A stretch of 64,000 nt of DNA, from contig CANLSF010000004.1 of NCBI GenBank assembly GCA_947493695.1, forward strand, positions 310,001-374,000. The letters are read 5' to 3'. Positions 6,887 to 15,006 of the stretch are shown here, in pieces. How positions within the stretch are numbered: the first letter of the stretch is position 1; each line of letters starts with the position of its first letter. The position numbers were made by a program, and so were the translations under genes. Below the pieces are notes generated by a model that had not been told where the DNA came from, did not search any database, and worked only from the letters and a program-made list of their open reading frames with translations. Origin of the DNA: an uncultured Kiloniellaceae bacterium (lineage in GTDB: Bacteria > Pseudomonadota > Alphaproteobacteria > Kiloniellales > Kiloniellaceae).

Positions 6887-8267
6887 TCCTGGGTCGTTTC
6901 GGGATCCAAGCGGTCGGGTTTATAGCGATAATGGGCGTATATACCGAACGGTAAGTGCCGCTGCTGCGCAAGAATACAAGGCAGTGCGGGAAACAGGGCT
7001 GCTCGACGAGTTGACCGACGAAGGCTGGTTGGCGCGTACCGGGGAGGTCGATCCGGCGACAGTCGGCCTGGAGCCCGAGGCGGGCGGAATCGTCCTCGAG
7101 CATGAGCGGATCCCCTTTATTTCTTATTATTATGAGTGGTCGTTTTCGGCCCTTAAGGCTGCGGCACTGCTGCATCTGAAGATCCATCTGCGGGCATTGG
7201 CGAAAGGCGTCACCCTGAAGGACGCGACAGCTTACAATGTGCAGTTCCGGGGCGTGCAGCCGGTCTTTATCGATCTGCTGTCGTTTACGCCCTATGTCGA
7301 GGGCAGCATCTGGGAGGGGCACCGGCAGTTTTGCGAACAGTTCCTCAACCCCCTGCTCCTGCGCGCCCTTCTCGGGGTGCCGCATAATGCCTGGTGCCGA
7401 GGTTCCATGGAAGGCATCGACAGTGGCGAGCTAAGTCGTCTTTTGCCTTTACGCCGCAAGTTCAATCCGAAAGTCCTGATGCACGTCACCCTCCTTTCAC
7501 GGTTACAGGCCCTGGGCGCCGGTGATCGCGACGCGACGCTCGAGACCATGTCGATGCCCCCGTTGCTGCCACGCGACAAGTTTGTGCGCATGCTCGGAAA
7601 ACTTGAGACCTGGATTGAAGGTCTGCATCCCGCCGATACCGGGAAAACGGTCTGGGCCGACTATGAGACCGACAATATCTATGATTCTGAAGAGAACGCC
7701 GTTAAACACGACTTTATTGCCCGGACCGTCAAGGAGCATAAACCAGATGTGGTCTGGGACATTGGCTGCAACACGGGAGAGTTCAGCGAGACGGCGTTGA
7801 ATGCCGGGGCAGACTACGTTGTGGGGTTCGATTTCGACCAGAACGCCCTGGATTCCGCCTTCGCCAGAAGTACGGGTAAAGCGCTTGCCCTCCTGCCTTT
7901 GTATCTGGACGCAGTAAACCCCTCACCGAACCAGGGCTGGAACGAAGAGGAACGCAGCGGCTATCGTGGCCGGATCTGTGCCGATTGCGTGCTGGGTCTT
8001 GCGCTGATCCATCATCTGGCCATCGGTAAGAACATTCCCCTGAGATCGGTGGTGCACTGGCTGATGGATACGGCGCCGCTGGGTGTTGTCGAGTTCGTTC
8101 CTAAAAACGATTCCATGGTCAAACAGATGCTGGCCCTGCGGGAGGATATCTTTCCCGACTACACGGCAGAGAAGTTCGAAGGTTATCTCAAAGAACGTGG
8201 CGAAATTCTTGAAAAAAAGCAAACCTCGAAATCGGGGCGCTGTTTGTATCTCTACAAGCGCCAATGA
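6876..8267 (+). CDS. Bipartite NoeA-like SAM methyltransferase
   Basis: Protein of 463 aa with two parts. The C-terminal half is a class I SAM-dependent methyltransferase: motif I is DIGCNTGEFSETA at 295-307 and an acidic loop is VVGFDFDQNA. The overall type resembles proteins annotated as NoeA-related, after a rhizobial host-specificity gene. The N-terminal half has a segment D116-x4-N121 followed by F131-I132-D133, which looks like the catalytic loop and metal-binding Asp of aminoglycoside-kinase-like folds; this resemblance is my inference. There is no signal peptide, so it acts in the cytoplasm. It overlaps the genes before and after it (11 and 4 bases), indicating tight translational coupling. 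The substrate is probably an envelope glycan or lipid-linked precursor, unproven. Confidence 0.8.
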   Translation: MKSDPGSFRDPSGRVYSDNGRIYRTVSAAAAQEYKAVRETGLLDELTDEGWLARTGEVDPATVGLEPEAGGIVLEHERIPFISYYYEWSFSALKAAALLHLKIHLRALAKGVTLKDATAYNVQFRGVQPVFIDLLSFTPYVEGSIWEGHRQFCEQFLNPLLLRALLGVPHNAWCRGSMEGIDSGELSRLLPLRRKFNPKVLMHVTLLSRLQALGAGDRDATLETMSMPPLLPRDKFVRMLGKLETWIEGLHPADTGKTVWADYETDNIYDSEENAVKHDFIARTVKEHKPDVVWDIGCNTGEFSETALNAGADYVVGFDFDQNALDSAFARSTGKALALLPLYLDAVNPSPNQGWNEEERSGYRGRICADCVLGLALIHHLAIGKNIPLRSVVHWLMDTAPLGVVEFVPKNDSMVKQMLALREDIFPDYTAEKFEGYLKERGEILEKKQTSKSGRCLYLYKRQ

Positions 8268-9952
8268 CCACACAGGACGACAACATAACGCCTAATGCCA
8301 GACCCAGGCTGCGGGCCAATGGAATTCTGATCAGATTTGCCTGCGCTTTTCTGGCTCTTTTCGTGCCCTTTCTGAACTTTCTGATTTTCAACGATTACGT
8401 CGAAACCCGGTCTGAAATACTGCTCGTGGTTTCGGTGTTTTTTGCTGCGGCGCTTTTCGTGTCTCTGCTGTTCTTGTTTCAGAAAGTTTATCTTGAAGCC
8501 GTCCTCTACGGAGCAATCCTTGTTGTTTTCTGCGATTTCGCCTTCTCGGACCTGGTCAAGCAAGAGACTCTGCTCGCTTCCCTGGCTGTCCTGGGCGCGA
8601 TCTTCGTGGCCGCGGTTCTGATCAGGGTATTTCTCGCCAAGGCCTGCTGGCAGGCTTTGCTGGCCTTTCTGGTGGTCTTCCTGGTCACCGACATTCTGGC
8701 ACCGCAATCCGGAGGTGTTTCGTCGGCCGGGTCAGTCAATAAGAATGCTCTCGCCACTGCGGCGCAGCCGGGCTTACCACCGGTTATCCACATTGTTCTG
8801 GACGAACACATCGGATTGGATGGGTTTCCTGCGGATCAGCCTGGAAGTGCCGAAGCCCGATCCGAAATCATGGATTTCTATCAGCGTTGGGGTTTTCGGC
8901 TCTATTCCCGAGCCTTTAGCGAGGAGTTCTCGACATCCTATTCCCTGCAGAGCCTCTTTGCCGTTGAATCCCGGCGAGTTGTGCAGAAGGCACGTGGCGT
9001 AGCTTCAGCAGATACGAAAACGGAGGGCGCGGGTATCCTGCAGCCGTGGGAGGCCCGTGGCTACCGCTTCAAGGCGCGCGGAATCACCGATATCAATGTA
9101 TGCGACTACTTGCGGGTCGAAAATTTGGACTGCGGTAGCTATGACGCCTTATCCATCAGGATTTTGAAGAATCTCTCCTTCCCGATAACGCAAAAGGCAC
9201 TCCTGATCGTCGGGAACTATTTGAAACAAAGCACGCTTTACACGACCGTTTTAAACATCGAGGTTATTGCTTCGGACGCTGCAAAAGCTGTCGATATTGA
9301 CCTGCCGGTTTTTGAGGTCGAGGCCTATTCGCTCTCGACCTTCTCCAGCTATCAGTACATCGGCAATATGATTGATGATATTCCGGCAATATCAGACGGC
9401 GACTATCGCTTGTACCATCTGATAATTCCGCACTTTCCCTATGTGTTCGCGGAAAATTGCAGCGTTCGTGATGTCCGAACCTGGCAGAAAAACGACAACT
9501 TCAGGGTTGGTGATTTCAACACGACCGAGTCACGTGAGGAAAAATACGGGATGTATTTTCTTCAGACTCGTTGCCTTTATCGGAAGTTGGAAGTCTTCAT
9601 GCAGGCCTTACAGGCCGCTGGTCTGGATGAGCGTGCAATCCTGGTGTTTCATGGCGATCACGGGTCTCGTATCGCCATGCATTTACCGGCGAATGCGACG
9701 CGGGAGGAGATCACCCACAGCGACCTTGTCGATAACTACTCGACCCTCTTTGCGGTGCGGGCACCGGCGTTTGGCACAGGCGTCGATACCGCGCGGGTCT
9801 CGATGCAGGATTTATTCGCGTCCTTCGTGGCGAACGGCTTCAAAGACCTGCCGCCGTCCGAAGTACTCGAACGGCGGCCCATGGTGAACTTGCATGGCCA
9901 GCCGGAAGACCGCTGGATCGAAATGCCGGACTTCGGCAACGAGTGGCACTAA
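8264..9952 (+). CDS. Membrane-anchored sulfatase-superfamily enzyme
   Basis: Protein of 562 aa. About four to five membrane spans (residues 22-150) precede a periplasmic domain of the alkaline phosphatase/sulfatase fold. Visible are PPVIHIVLDEHIGLDGFP, the first metal-binding Asp region; FSEEFSTSYSLQSLF, where a Ser or Thr may be the nucleophile; and HGDHGSRIA, the second metal site. The combination of N-terminal spans and this fold is typical of phosphoglycerol and phosphoethanolamine transferases. There is no CxPxR motif of true sulfatases, so a phospho- or phosphoglycerol transferase is more likely than sulfate hydrolysis. It begins inside the stop of the methyltransferase gene (ATGA overlap) and ends the operon. 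Confidence 0.78.
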   Translation: MTTQDDNITPNARPRLRANGILIRFACAFLALFVPFLNFLIFNDYVETRSEILLVVSVFFAAALFVSLLFLFQKVYLEAVLYGAILVVFCDFAFSDLVKQETLLASLAVLGAIFVAAVLIRVFLAKACWQALLAFLVVFLVTDILAPQSGGVSSAGSVNKNALATAAQPGLPPVIHIVLDEHIGLDGFPADQPGSAEARSEIMDFYQRWGFRLYSRAFSEEFSTSYSLQSLFAVESRRVVQKARGVASADTKTEGAGILQPWEARGYRFKARGITDINVCDYLRVENLDCGSYDALSIRILKNLSFPITQKALLIVGNYLKQSTLYTTVLNIEVIASDAAKAVDIDLPVFEVEAYSLSTFSSYQYIGNMIDDIPAISDGDYRLYHLIIPHFPYVFAENCSVRDVRTWQKNDNFRVGDFNTTESREEKYGMYFLQTRCLYRKLEVFMQALQAAGLDERAILVFHGDHGSRIAMHLPANATREEITHSDLVDNYSTLFAVRAPAFGTGVDTARVSMQDLFASFVANGFKDLPPSEVLERRPMVNLHGQPEDRWIEMPDFGNEWH

Positions 9953-9963
9953 ATTGGAGCGTT

Positions 9964-10617
9964 TTAGATCCGCGAGCGCTTTTTCCGACTTAGACGGGCG
10001 GCAGAAAGTCCGATCAAACCCACACCGAACAAACTGAGTGTTGCGGGCTCAGGAACGGCGACCGGATCGCTATTGAGTGAGAAGAACAGGTTTAAGCTTG
10101 AGTTGCTGAAAGCGCCGGTGTTGTCATTCCGGGAAAGATTGGATCCGCCGTCATCACCAAGCCATCCCCATTCCGCAAAGTCTTGCGTAATATCCTTGAT
10201 CGACAGCCAGTAGCGGGTGTTTGCCTCAAGAAACAGGCCCGCACCCAGGTCCGCTTCGTAGTGAAAGACAAAACGAAAGTCGTCATCCTGCGTTAAGACC
10301 GGATCCAGAGTGATGTGGAACAGTGGCGTGGCGGCGGGCCGTGATCCACTATTCGCGTAGAAACCGATCTCAAAAGTAGTGCTGGGGGCGACCTTGCCCA
10401 TCCAGGTGACCGAGGTCACCGTTGAAGCCGCTGTTAGCGTGAAATCGTCAAAAGCGGTTCGATTCTTGGACAGAACATTAAAGCCGTCACTGCCGGTGGC
10501 CTTGGTGTTCTTGGTGCCAACCGGTCCCTGTTCGTAAATAACCGTCGCCGTGGCATTTGAGATGGTATAGGGCCCGATAAGCATCAGGCCGGCCAATAGG
10601 GTCAATAATATTTTCAT
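9964..10617 (-). CDS. PEP-CTERM sorting domain protein
   Basis: Secreted protein of 217 aa. An N-terminal signal peptide (1-24) is followed by a beta-rich body and a classic C-terminal PEP-CTERM tail: VPEPATLSLF, a hydrophobic span and the basic end RLSRKKRSR. In known systems exosortase recognises this tail and the protein is processed and exported, often alongside exopolysaccharide genes. No exosortase or EPS cluster is in this window. The body matches no enzyme family I can name. It is convergent with the sulfatase-like gene, whose stop is 12 bases away, and its upstream region carries 21-base-spaced direct repeats. Confidence 0.85.
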   Translation of the reverse strand: MKILLTLLAGLMLIGPYTISNATATVIYEQGPVGTKNTKATGSDGFNVLSKNRTAFDDFTLTAASTVTSVTWMGKVAPSTTFEIGFYANSGSRPAATPLFHITLDPVLTQDDDFRFVFHYEADLGAGLFLEANTRYWLSIKDITQDFAEWGWLGDDGGSNLSRNDNTGAFSNSSLNLFFSLNSDPVAVPEPATLSLFGVGLIGLSAARLSRKKRSRI

Positions 10618-11113
10618 TGCGCCGATTCCCCTGTAGTGGAGTGATTTATACGTCTGGCCGAAACTTCAGAACGACCGGGAATAGCCATAAATTCAGCTGG
10701 CGATGCAATGGAAGCGGAAAGAGAATCAATCGTTTGTCCATTTTGAAGACAATTTTGTCCAAAAAATAACAACACAACCTTGATGTGAATTTCTAAAGAC
10801 ACATGCGGATGGTTTTCGTCGTTTCAACAGCTTGGCAAACTTGCTTGAAATGCTGTGAGATAACTGCAAATGAAGGCGGGACTATGGAGTAACTCTTCGT
10901 CGCGGGGCCTGTCTTCGTGCGAGGTCGCTCACGGATCTGTCAATACACACCTGTAACTAGCAAGTCGACGTTCGGACATACTATGATATGTTGGATATGA
11001 ACAACCTGCAGCGGTAGCTATGCATTGACTGGCGGCGGAATTTCAGCTTCACCCTTCTATAGGGAATGAGCCGTCAAAATTGTAAAAGAGCCGGAATTAG
11101 AAGCTTTACTTGA
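10618..11113. other. Intergenic region between PEP-CTERM and 7TM-AraC genes
   Basis: 496 bases between two divergent genes with no supported ORF (a 62-codon minus-strand frame at 10614-10802 has no features of a gene). It contains the direct repeats at 10733-10761 and presumably promoters for both neighbours. Confidence 0.6.
10733..10761. promoter_or_regulatory. Direct repeats TTTGTCCA 21 bases apart
   Basis: TTTGTCCA occurs at 10733-10740 and again at 10754-10761. The 21-base spacing, two helical turns, is the arrangement commonly bound by AraC-family regulators. The repeats lie 116-144 bases upstream of the PEP-CTERM start, and the nearest gene on the other side encodes an AraC-type DNA-binding domain. 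Binding is inferred, not shown. Confidence 0.4.
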
Positions 11114-12913
11114 ATGTTTAGGTTAACGGCGTTGCTTGGAACGATTGCTTTACGATTGGGAATGGCGGGGAGAAGTGTCCTTGCGCTGATAGCGCTGTGC
11201 ATCCTGGCAGGGATTTCTGATGCACGAGCTGACGATAAAACCGGTCCCTGCGAGGTTTTCGATTCTGCACTGTCAGAGGCAACACAAGGACAGGACAGCC
11301 TTTCAAATTTGAATGAAGGGCGGCTCAAACCTCTATTCGCCGATTTCTTTCTCGATAAGTCCGGTCAACTCAGCCTGGATGAGATTGCTGAGCAGACATT
11401 CAACCCTGGTCACTGCCAGCGTGTTTTTGAAGCTCCAAAACCGCAAGAGGCGCTTTGGTTGCGGTTTTCGCTTTCCAACAAGCATGACACTGCAAAAACT
11501 TGGTTCGTAGCCTTCCTGGAGTTCATCTTCGACGAAGTCGCGCTGTTTGAAGAGAGCCAGCAAGGTCTCATTCCGAAAGCAATGAACGGTCGCGCGGTTC
11601 CCTTGCCGGAGCGGGCGGACACGGCGGTCAAGACGGGCTTTCCTTTGAGCATCGAAGCAGGCAGTCAGAAGGTTTTCTACCTGCAAATCACCGGTACATT
11701 TGCACCCAGACTGACACCCGTCTTAATGACACCCGAACTCTTCCGGGGCTGGTCAATCCTGACGCTGGTGATGACCGCAGTGTTCTTGGGATACGTCGGT
11801 GCGATAACTCTCTTTTGTGTGATTCTGTTTCGGCACGTCGAGGCGCGTTTCTACCAGTTTTATGCCCTCAACATGGCTTGCTTCTTCATATTTTCGTTTA
11901 TCTACGATGGCTGGCTCAGCAACTTTCTCGGTGTGACGTTACCGGTCACCACTATAATGCCCATCGCAGAGTTTACCGGAGGACTTGGAGTTCTCGCGAA
12001 TATTCAATATTGCAGAGTCCTGTTGAAGATAGACCGGGATCGACCGGGAGAATGGCGCCTCATCTGGGCCTTGTCGGCATTGACACTTATCACTACGGTT
12101 CTGTCCGTTATCGATCCATGGAATCTGTCGCTTCCCCTGCACCTCACATACTTTATCTGTCCTCTGGCATTGCTCACGGTCTCTCTGAAAAAAGCACGCG
12201 AAGGCATGCCTCAGGCCAAACCCGTCAGCGGTGCTCTGCTTTCCCTCACTCTCGGGCTGTTTGTCGCTGTCTACTTTTTTGCATTTCCCATTGAGATTTC
12301 CGAGGCTGCCTTCGCCCATGACCTTATCGTTTTGCGTCCACTGACCTGGGGGTATTACCTCGCCATCATGGGTGAGACGACCTTCATGATGATTGCCATT
12401 TCGACCATGGTGAAGGCGGCGCGGACGCAAGAGCAGATCGCAATTTCTGAGTTCGATGAGCTCAAGCGCGATGCCATCGCCGTTGAAGCAAAGCATCAGG
12501 AAATGCTGAAGGTCGCGAACGCGCAGATCGAAAAGCTAAAAGCCGGGATGATCGAGACGAGTGATCGGAAAACCGTGCCGTCTGCCGAGCAGCGAACGGT
12601 GGATCAGGCGACCGAGTGTATTCTTGACCATATATCAGAAGAAGGCTTTGGGGCGCGTGAGTTGGCAGATGCCCTCGGTATGAGCCTGAAGACGCTTGGC
12701 AGGCGTCTGAAACAAACCCACGGCATGACGACAGCGGTATTTGTGCGGTCTGTCCGTCTAAAGTTTGCCCGCGATCTTATTCTACTGCGCCAGCATCACA
12801 CGATTACAGAAATCGCATACGCCTCTGGTTTTTCCAGCGCTGGACATTTTGCCAAGATTTATCGCGAGGAATTTGGTGAGAGCCCAAGCGAGACCTTAAA
12901 ACTCGATCAGTGA
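11114..12913 (+). CDS. 7TM-DISM receptor fused to AraC-type DNA-binding domain
   Basis: Predicted membrane-bound transcription factor of 599 aa. Order of parts: signal peptide to about residue 39; periplasmic 7TMR-DISM extracellular domain (about 60-205, with ALWLRFSLSNKHD); seven membrane spans (about 208-432); a coiled coil (about 435-480); and an AraC helix-turn-helix pair (about 495-595) with LADALGMSLKTLGRRLKQ and ITEIAYASGFSSAGHFAKIYREEFGESP. The 7TM-DISM receptors usually feed histidine kinases or diguanylate cyclases, so direct coupling to DNA binding is unusual. Ligands of DISM domains are thought to be carbohydrates or similar. It is divergent from the PEP-CTERM gene, its likely target by position. 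Confidence 0.88.
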   Translation: MFRLTALLGTIALRLGMAGRSVLALIALCILAGISDARADDKTGPCEVFDSALSEATQGQDSLSNLNEGRLKPLFADFFLDKSGQLSLDEIAEQTFNPGHCQRVFEAPKPQEALWLRFSLSNKHDTAKTWFVAFLEFIFDEVALFEESQQGLIPKAMNGRAVPLPERADTAVKTGFPLSIEAGSQKVFYLQITGTFAPRLTPVLMTPELFRGWSILTLVMTAVFLGYVGAITLFCVILFRHVEARFYQFYALNMACFFIFSFIYDGWLSNFLGVTLPVTTIMPIAEFTGGLGVLANIQYCRVLLKIDRDRPGEWRLIWALSALTLITTVLSVIDPWNLSLPLHLTYFICPLALLTVSLKKAREGMPQAKPVSGALLSLTLGLFVAVYFFAFPIEISEAAFAHDLIVLRPLTWGYYLAIMGETTFMMIAISTMVKAARTQEQIAISEFDELKRDAIAVEAKHQEMLKVANAQIEKLKAGMIETSDRKTVPSAEQRTVDQATECILDHISEEGFGARELADALGMSLKTLGRRLKQTHGMTTAVFVRSVRLKFARDLILLRQHHTITEIAYASGFSSAGHFAKIYREEFGESPSETLKLDQ

Positions 12914-12960
12914 GAATTCTCGGCGATGAAGGTTGCTGACGTCTTGCCTCATGCAGAAGC

Positions 12961-13449
12961 TTAGGATGGATCTCTTTCAGGTTCCGTCAGGTCTATCGAC
13001 ATCAGGTGATACTTGTTCCGAGCGACAAATCGATGCCGTGCGTAAAATCTCTGTGCGCCGTGATTATCATTGTCGACCTCAAGATGAAGCGCCTTGATGC
13101 CTGTTGCCGAGAGTTGTGTGGAGAGTGAGTCGACAACGTGACCGCCGATACCCCTGCCCCGCGCCTCTTCTTTGAGAAAGAACTCATCCAGGAATGCATC
13201 GCGCCCCGCAAACTCGATTGAGTACCCGAAGCAAATGGCGATATAACCTACAAGCAAGTCTTCGCAGTAGATCAGCCAGATATCGCCAAGCGATTGATCT
13301 GCAAGCAGTTGTGATACGGCAAGACGCCTTTGTGCGTTCGGAATGTCGATCCGCTCAAAGGCATGATATGCCGCTACCAGCGCCGTGACATCTTCGATAT
13401 CTTCCGATCTGGCTCTTTCCAACCTGACTCTGGACTCCTCCTTTGACAC
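12961..13449 (-). CDS. GNAT family N-acetyltransferase
   Basis: Acetyl-CoA-dependent acetyltransferase of about 162 aa. The acetyl-CoA binding motif A is FLKEEARGRGIGGHVVDSL and motif B is LEVDNDNHGAQRFYARHRFV. The substrate is unknown. The GTG at 13449 is chosen because sequence upstream in the same frame lies inside the lipoprotein gene and is low-quality protein; a TTG at 13422, preceded by AGGAGG 14 bases away, is an alternative. It starts 13 bases after the stop of the preceding lipoprotein gene, so the two are likely co-transcribed. Confidence 0.82.
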   Translation of the reverse strand: MSKEESRVRLERARSEDIEDVTALVAAYHAFERIDIPNAQRRLAVSQLLADQSLGDIWLIYCEDLLVGYIAICFGYSIEFAGRDAFLDEFFLKEEARGRGIGGHVVDSLSTQLSATGIKALHLEVDNDNHGAQRFYARHRFVARNKYHLMSIDLTEPERDPS

Positions 13450-13462
13450 GTCGGGGCCCCCT

Positions 13463-14086
13463 TCAACCACAGCTGGCTTCCTGTTTAGCTTGCCTGATGA
13501 AGTCATCGAAACTGGTGACGCCGGGCGGGAGTTCCGGGTCGTGCTCAGGCCTTCGCGTTTTCTCGCTATTATACGCGGCAAGGCTTTGATCAAATGCGGT
13601 GCAGGCTTGGTGAGGCCGTTTTGACAGCGCATAATTGACGCCGATATTGAACTGCAGATGGCTAACCAGAGCGTAATCTTCCAGTTCCTGCTGAATGACC
13701 AGAGCCCGTTGGAAGTAGTCTGTGGACTTATCGGCGCGGTCAATATCCAGCTGGTTTTCCCCTACACCTGCCTCTGAAGATGCAAGGATCGCGTCTTCGC
13801 CGTGAAGCCTGATCAGAAACGCCATTTGCCGATAAGCGGCGGCAAGTCCCTTTTTATCGCCCTGCTCAGCAAAGATATCCGCCGCTTCACGCGTCACCTG
13901 GCGCGCACGGGCAATTCGTCCTGAATTCTCCAGTTGCGTTGCTTGTGCAAGCTTTTTGTCCGGATCCGAAGTCGCAACAACACCTGCGCCGGAGCAAGCG
14001 GACAGTAGCATCAGGAGTGCGGAAAAAAGAACGAGAATGCGTGCTTTGTCAGGGATGATGAAGGGCCAGCGAGGAATGTCGGACAT
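13463..14086 (-). CDS. TPR-like lipoprotein
   Basis: Predicted lipoprotein of 207 aa with signal sequence and lipobox LLSAC (Cys about residue 31). The mature part is helical with repeating pairs that resemble tetratricopeptide units (KLAQATQLENSGRIARARQV, GLAAAYRQMAFLIRLHG, DYFQRALVIQQELEDYALV, LQFNIGVNYALSKRPHQA). It is probably an envelope scaffold or partner-binding protein; no specific role is recognised. It is first in a likely two-gene unit with the GNAT gene. Confidence 0.75.
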   Translation of the reverse strand: MSDIPRWPFIIPDKARILVLFSALLMLLSACSGAGVVATSDPDKKLAQATQLENSGRIARARQVTREAADIFAEQGDKKGLAAAYRQMAFLIRLHGEDAILASSEAGVGENQLDIDRADKSTDYFQRALVIQQELEDYALVSHLQFNIGVNYALSKRPHQACTAFDQSLAAYNSEKTRRPEHDPELPPGVTSFDDFIRQAKQEASCG

Positions 14087-14187
14087 GCTGGGAGTATTCT
14101 CAATCCGTTGAGAAATTACAACCTAAAGGCTTGCCGTTTTACTTTTTTGGAACACTCGAGATTCTGAAGCTTATTCACTTCGTGAAG

Positions 14188-14610
14188 CTACAGCGCTACG
14201 CGCACTTCGCTGTGCAGAATCATGCTGATCAGCCGCAGCAGATAAGTGCGGCGATTGCCGTCCTCAAGCATATGAATGCCGATGTCCCCGTCTGCCTGCC
14301 ATGCAAGCTTTCCGCGCATGGTTCCGGCAGTGGGATGATCGATTGCAATGTCGCTGCCTTCCGGGAGCTCCTGGTCAAAGTTAAGCCGGAAACCACCTAA
14401 GGAAACGTCGACGAGCTTGACCTTTTCGAAATCGTCACAGCCGGGCACCTGCAGGGTGATGCTCGCCGGAGACTCTAGCATGAAACGTTGCCAGGAACGC
14501 CGATCGTCCTGTGTCGCGTCGTCTTGCAGGTCACCCGGGGCAACCTGTTGGTCCGATGCAGAATCCGTTTCGCCTGAATGCACATGGGTTACAGAGTTAA
14601 CCTGTGCCAT
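14188..14610 (-). CDS. PilZ domain protein
   Basis: Single-domain c-di-GMP receptor candidate of 140 aa. Both halves of the PilZ binding signature are present: RSWQR (the RxxxR motif) around residues 38-42 and DVSLGG (the D/NxSxxG motif) around residue 68. The N-terminal 35 residues are acidic and probably disordered. It is cytoplasmic. Such proteins transmit c-di-GMP levels to motility, adhesion or polysaccharide machinery. A perfect CtrA-type box lies 55-70 bases upstream of the start, so cell-cycle or motility-linked expression is likely. It is monocistronic by position. Confidence 0.88.
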   Translation of the reverse strand: MAQVNSVTHVHSGETDSASDQQVAPGDLQDDATQDDRRSWQRFMLESPASITLQVPGCDDFEKVKLVDVSLGGFRLNFDQELPEGSDIAIDHPTAGTMRGKLAWQADGDIGIHMLEDGNRRTYLLRLISMILHSEVRVAL

Positions 14611-14664
14611 GGATTTTCCCCCAGAAGCCTTAGAAAGGTCCAGGAAGACCTTGGCAGAATGTGG

Positions 14665-14680
14665 TTAATCAATAGTTAAC
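14665..14680 (-). promoter_or_regulatory. CtrA-type box upstream of PilZ gene
   Basis: TTAATCAATAGTTAAC is an exact match to TTAA-N7-TTAAC. It sits 55-70 bases upstream of the PilZ start codon, much like the position of the box cluster before the YLDPG operon. The orientation reads toward the plus strand, but CtrA sites work in either orientation. Confidence 0.6.
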
Positions 14681-14765
14681 AAGTCCAATTGCACGGTCAG
14701 GCCGCCACTCTGCAGCAGTCGTCGTATCAGGCGGAAATTCCGAAACTGCGTAGCCCCGGAACCGC

Positions 14766-14990
14766 CTATTTGTTCCGCTTCACGTCATCAAGCAGGAAAG
14801 CTAGAAATTCTCGGATAGACTTCAAACTGAGCTCAGCGCTTTTGAAGTGATTGTCGAGATTTGCAATTTCGCGCTCCTGCGCCGATTCCTCGCGCCGTTC
14901 CAATTCGGCCTTGAGCTCGCCCAGGGTCTCTTCCGTCTCGGCAATGAGGTTCGTGAGATCTTTTCTCGTCAGTATTTTCAGGTTGCTCAT
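14766..14990 (-). CDS. Small coiled-coil protein
   Basis: Hypothetical protein of 74 aa, almost wholly helical and highly charged (LIAETEETLGELKAELERRE), predicted to form a coiled coil, with no signal peptide. It starts 16 bases after the stop of the Na/Pi cotransporter gene on the same strand, so it is likely co-transcribed and could be a cytoplasmic accessory of the transporter. PhoU-like helical domains often accompany this transporter type, but the protein is too short to be called PhoU. Confidence 0.7.
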   Translation of the reverse strand: MSNLKILTRKDLTNLIAETEETLGELKAELERREESAQEREIANLDNHFKSAELSLKSIREFLAFLLDDVKRNK

Positions 14991-15006
14991 GGCTTCACAC
15001 CCACTC

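Noticed and set aside
10614-10802. 62-codon minus-strand ORF
   Set aside because: No ribosome binding site or recognisable sequence; it spans the direct-repeat region upstream of the PEP-CTERM gene.
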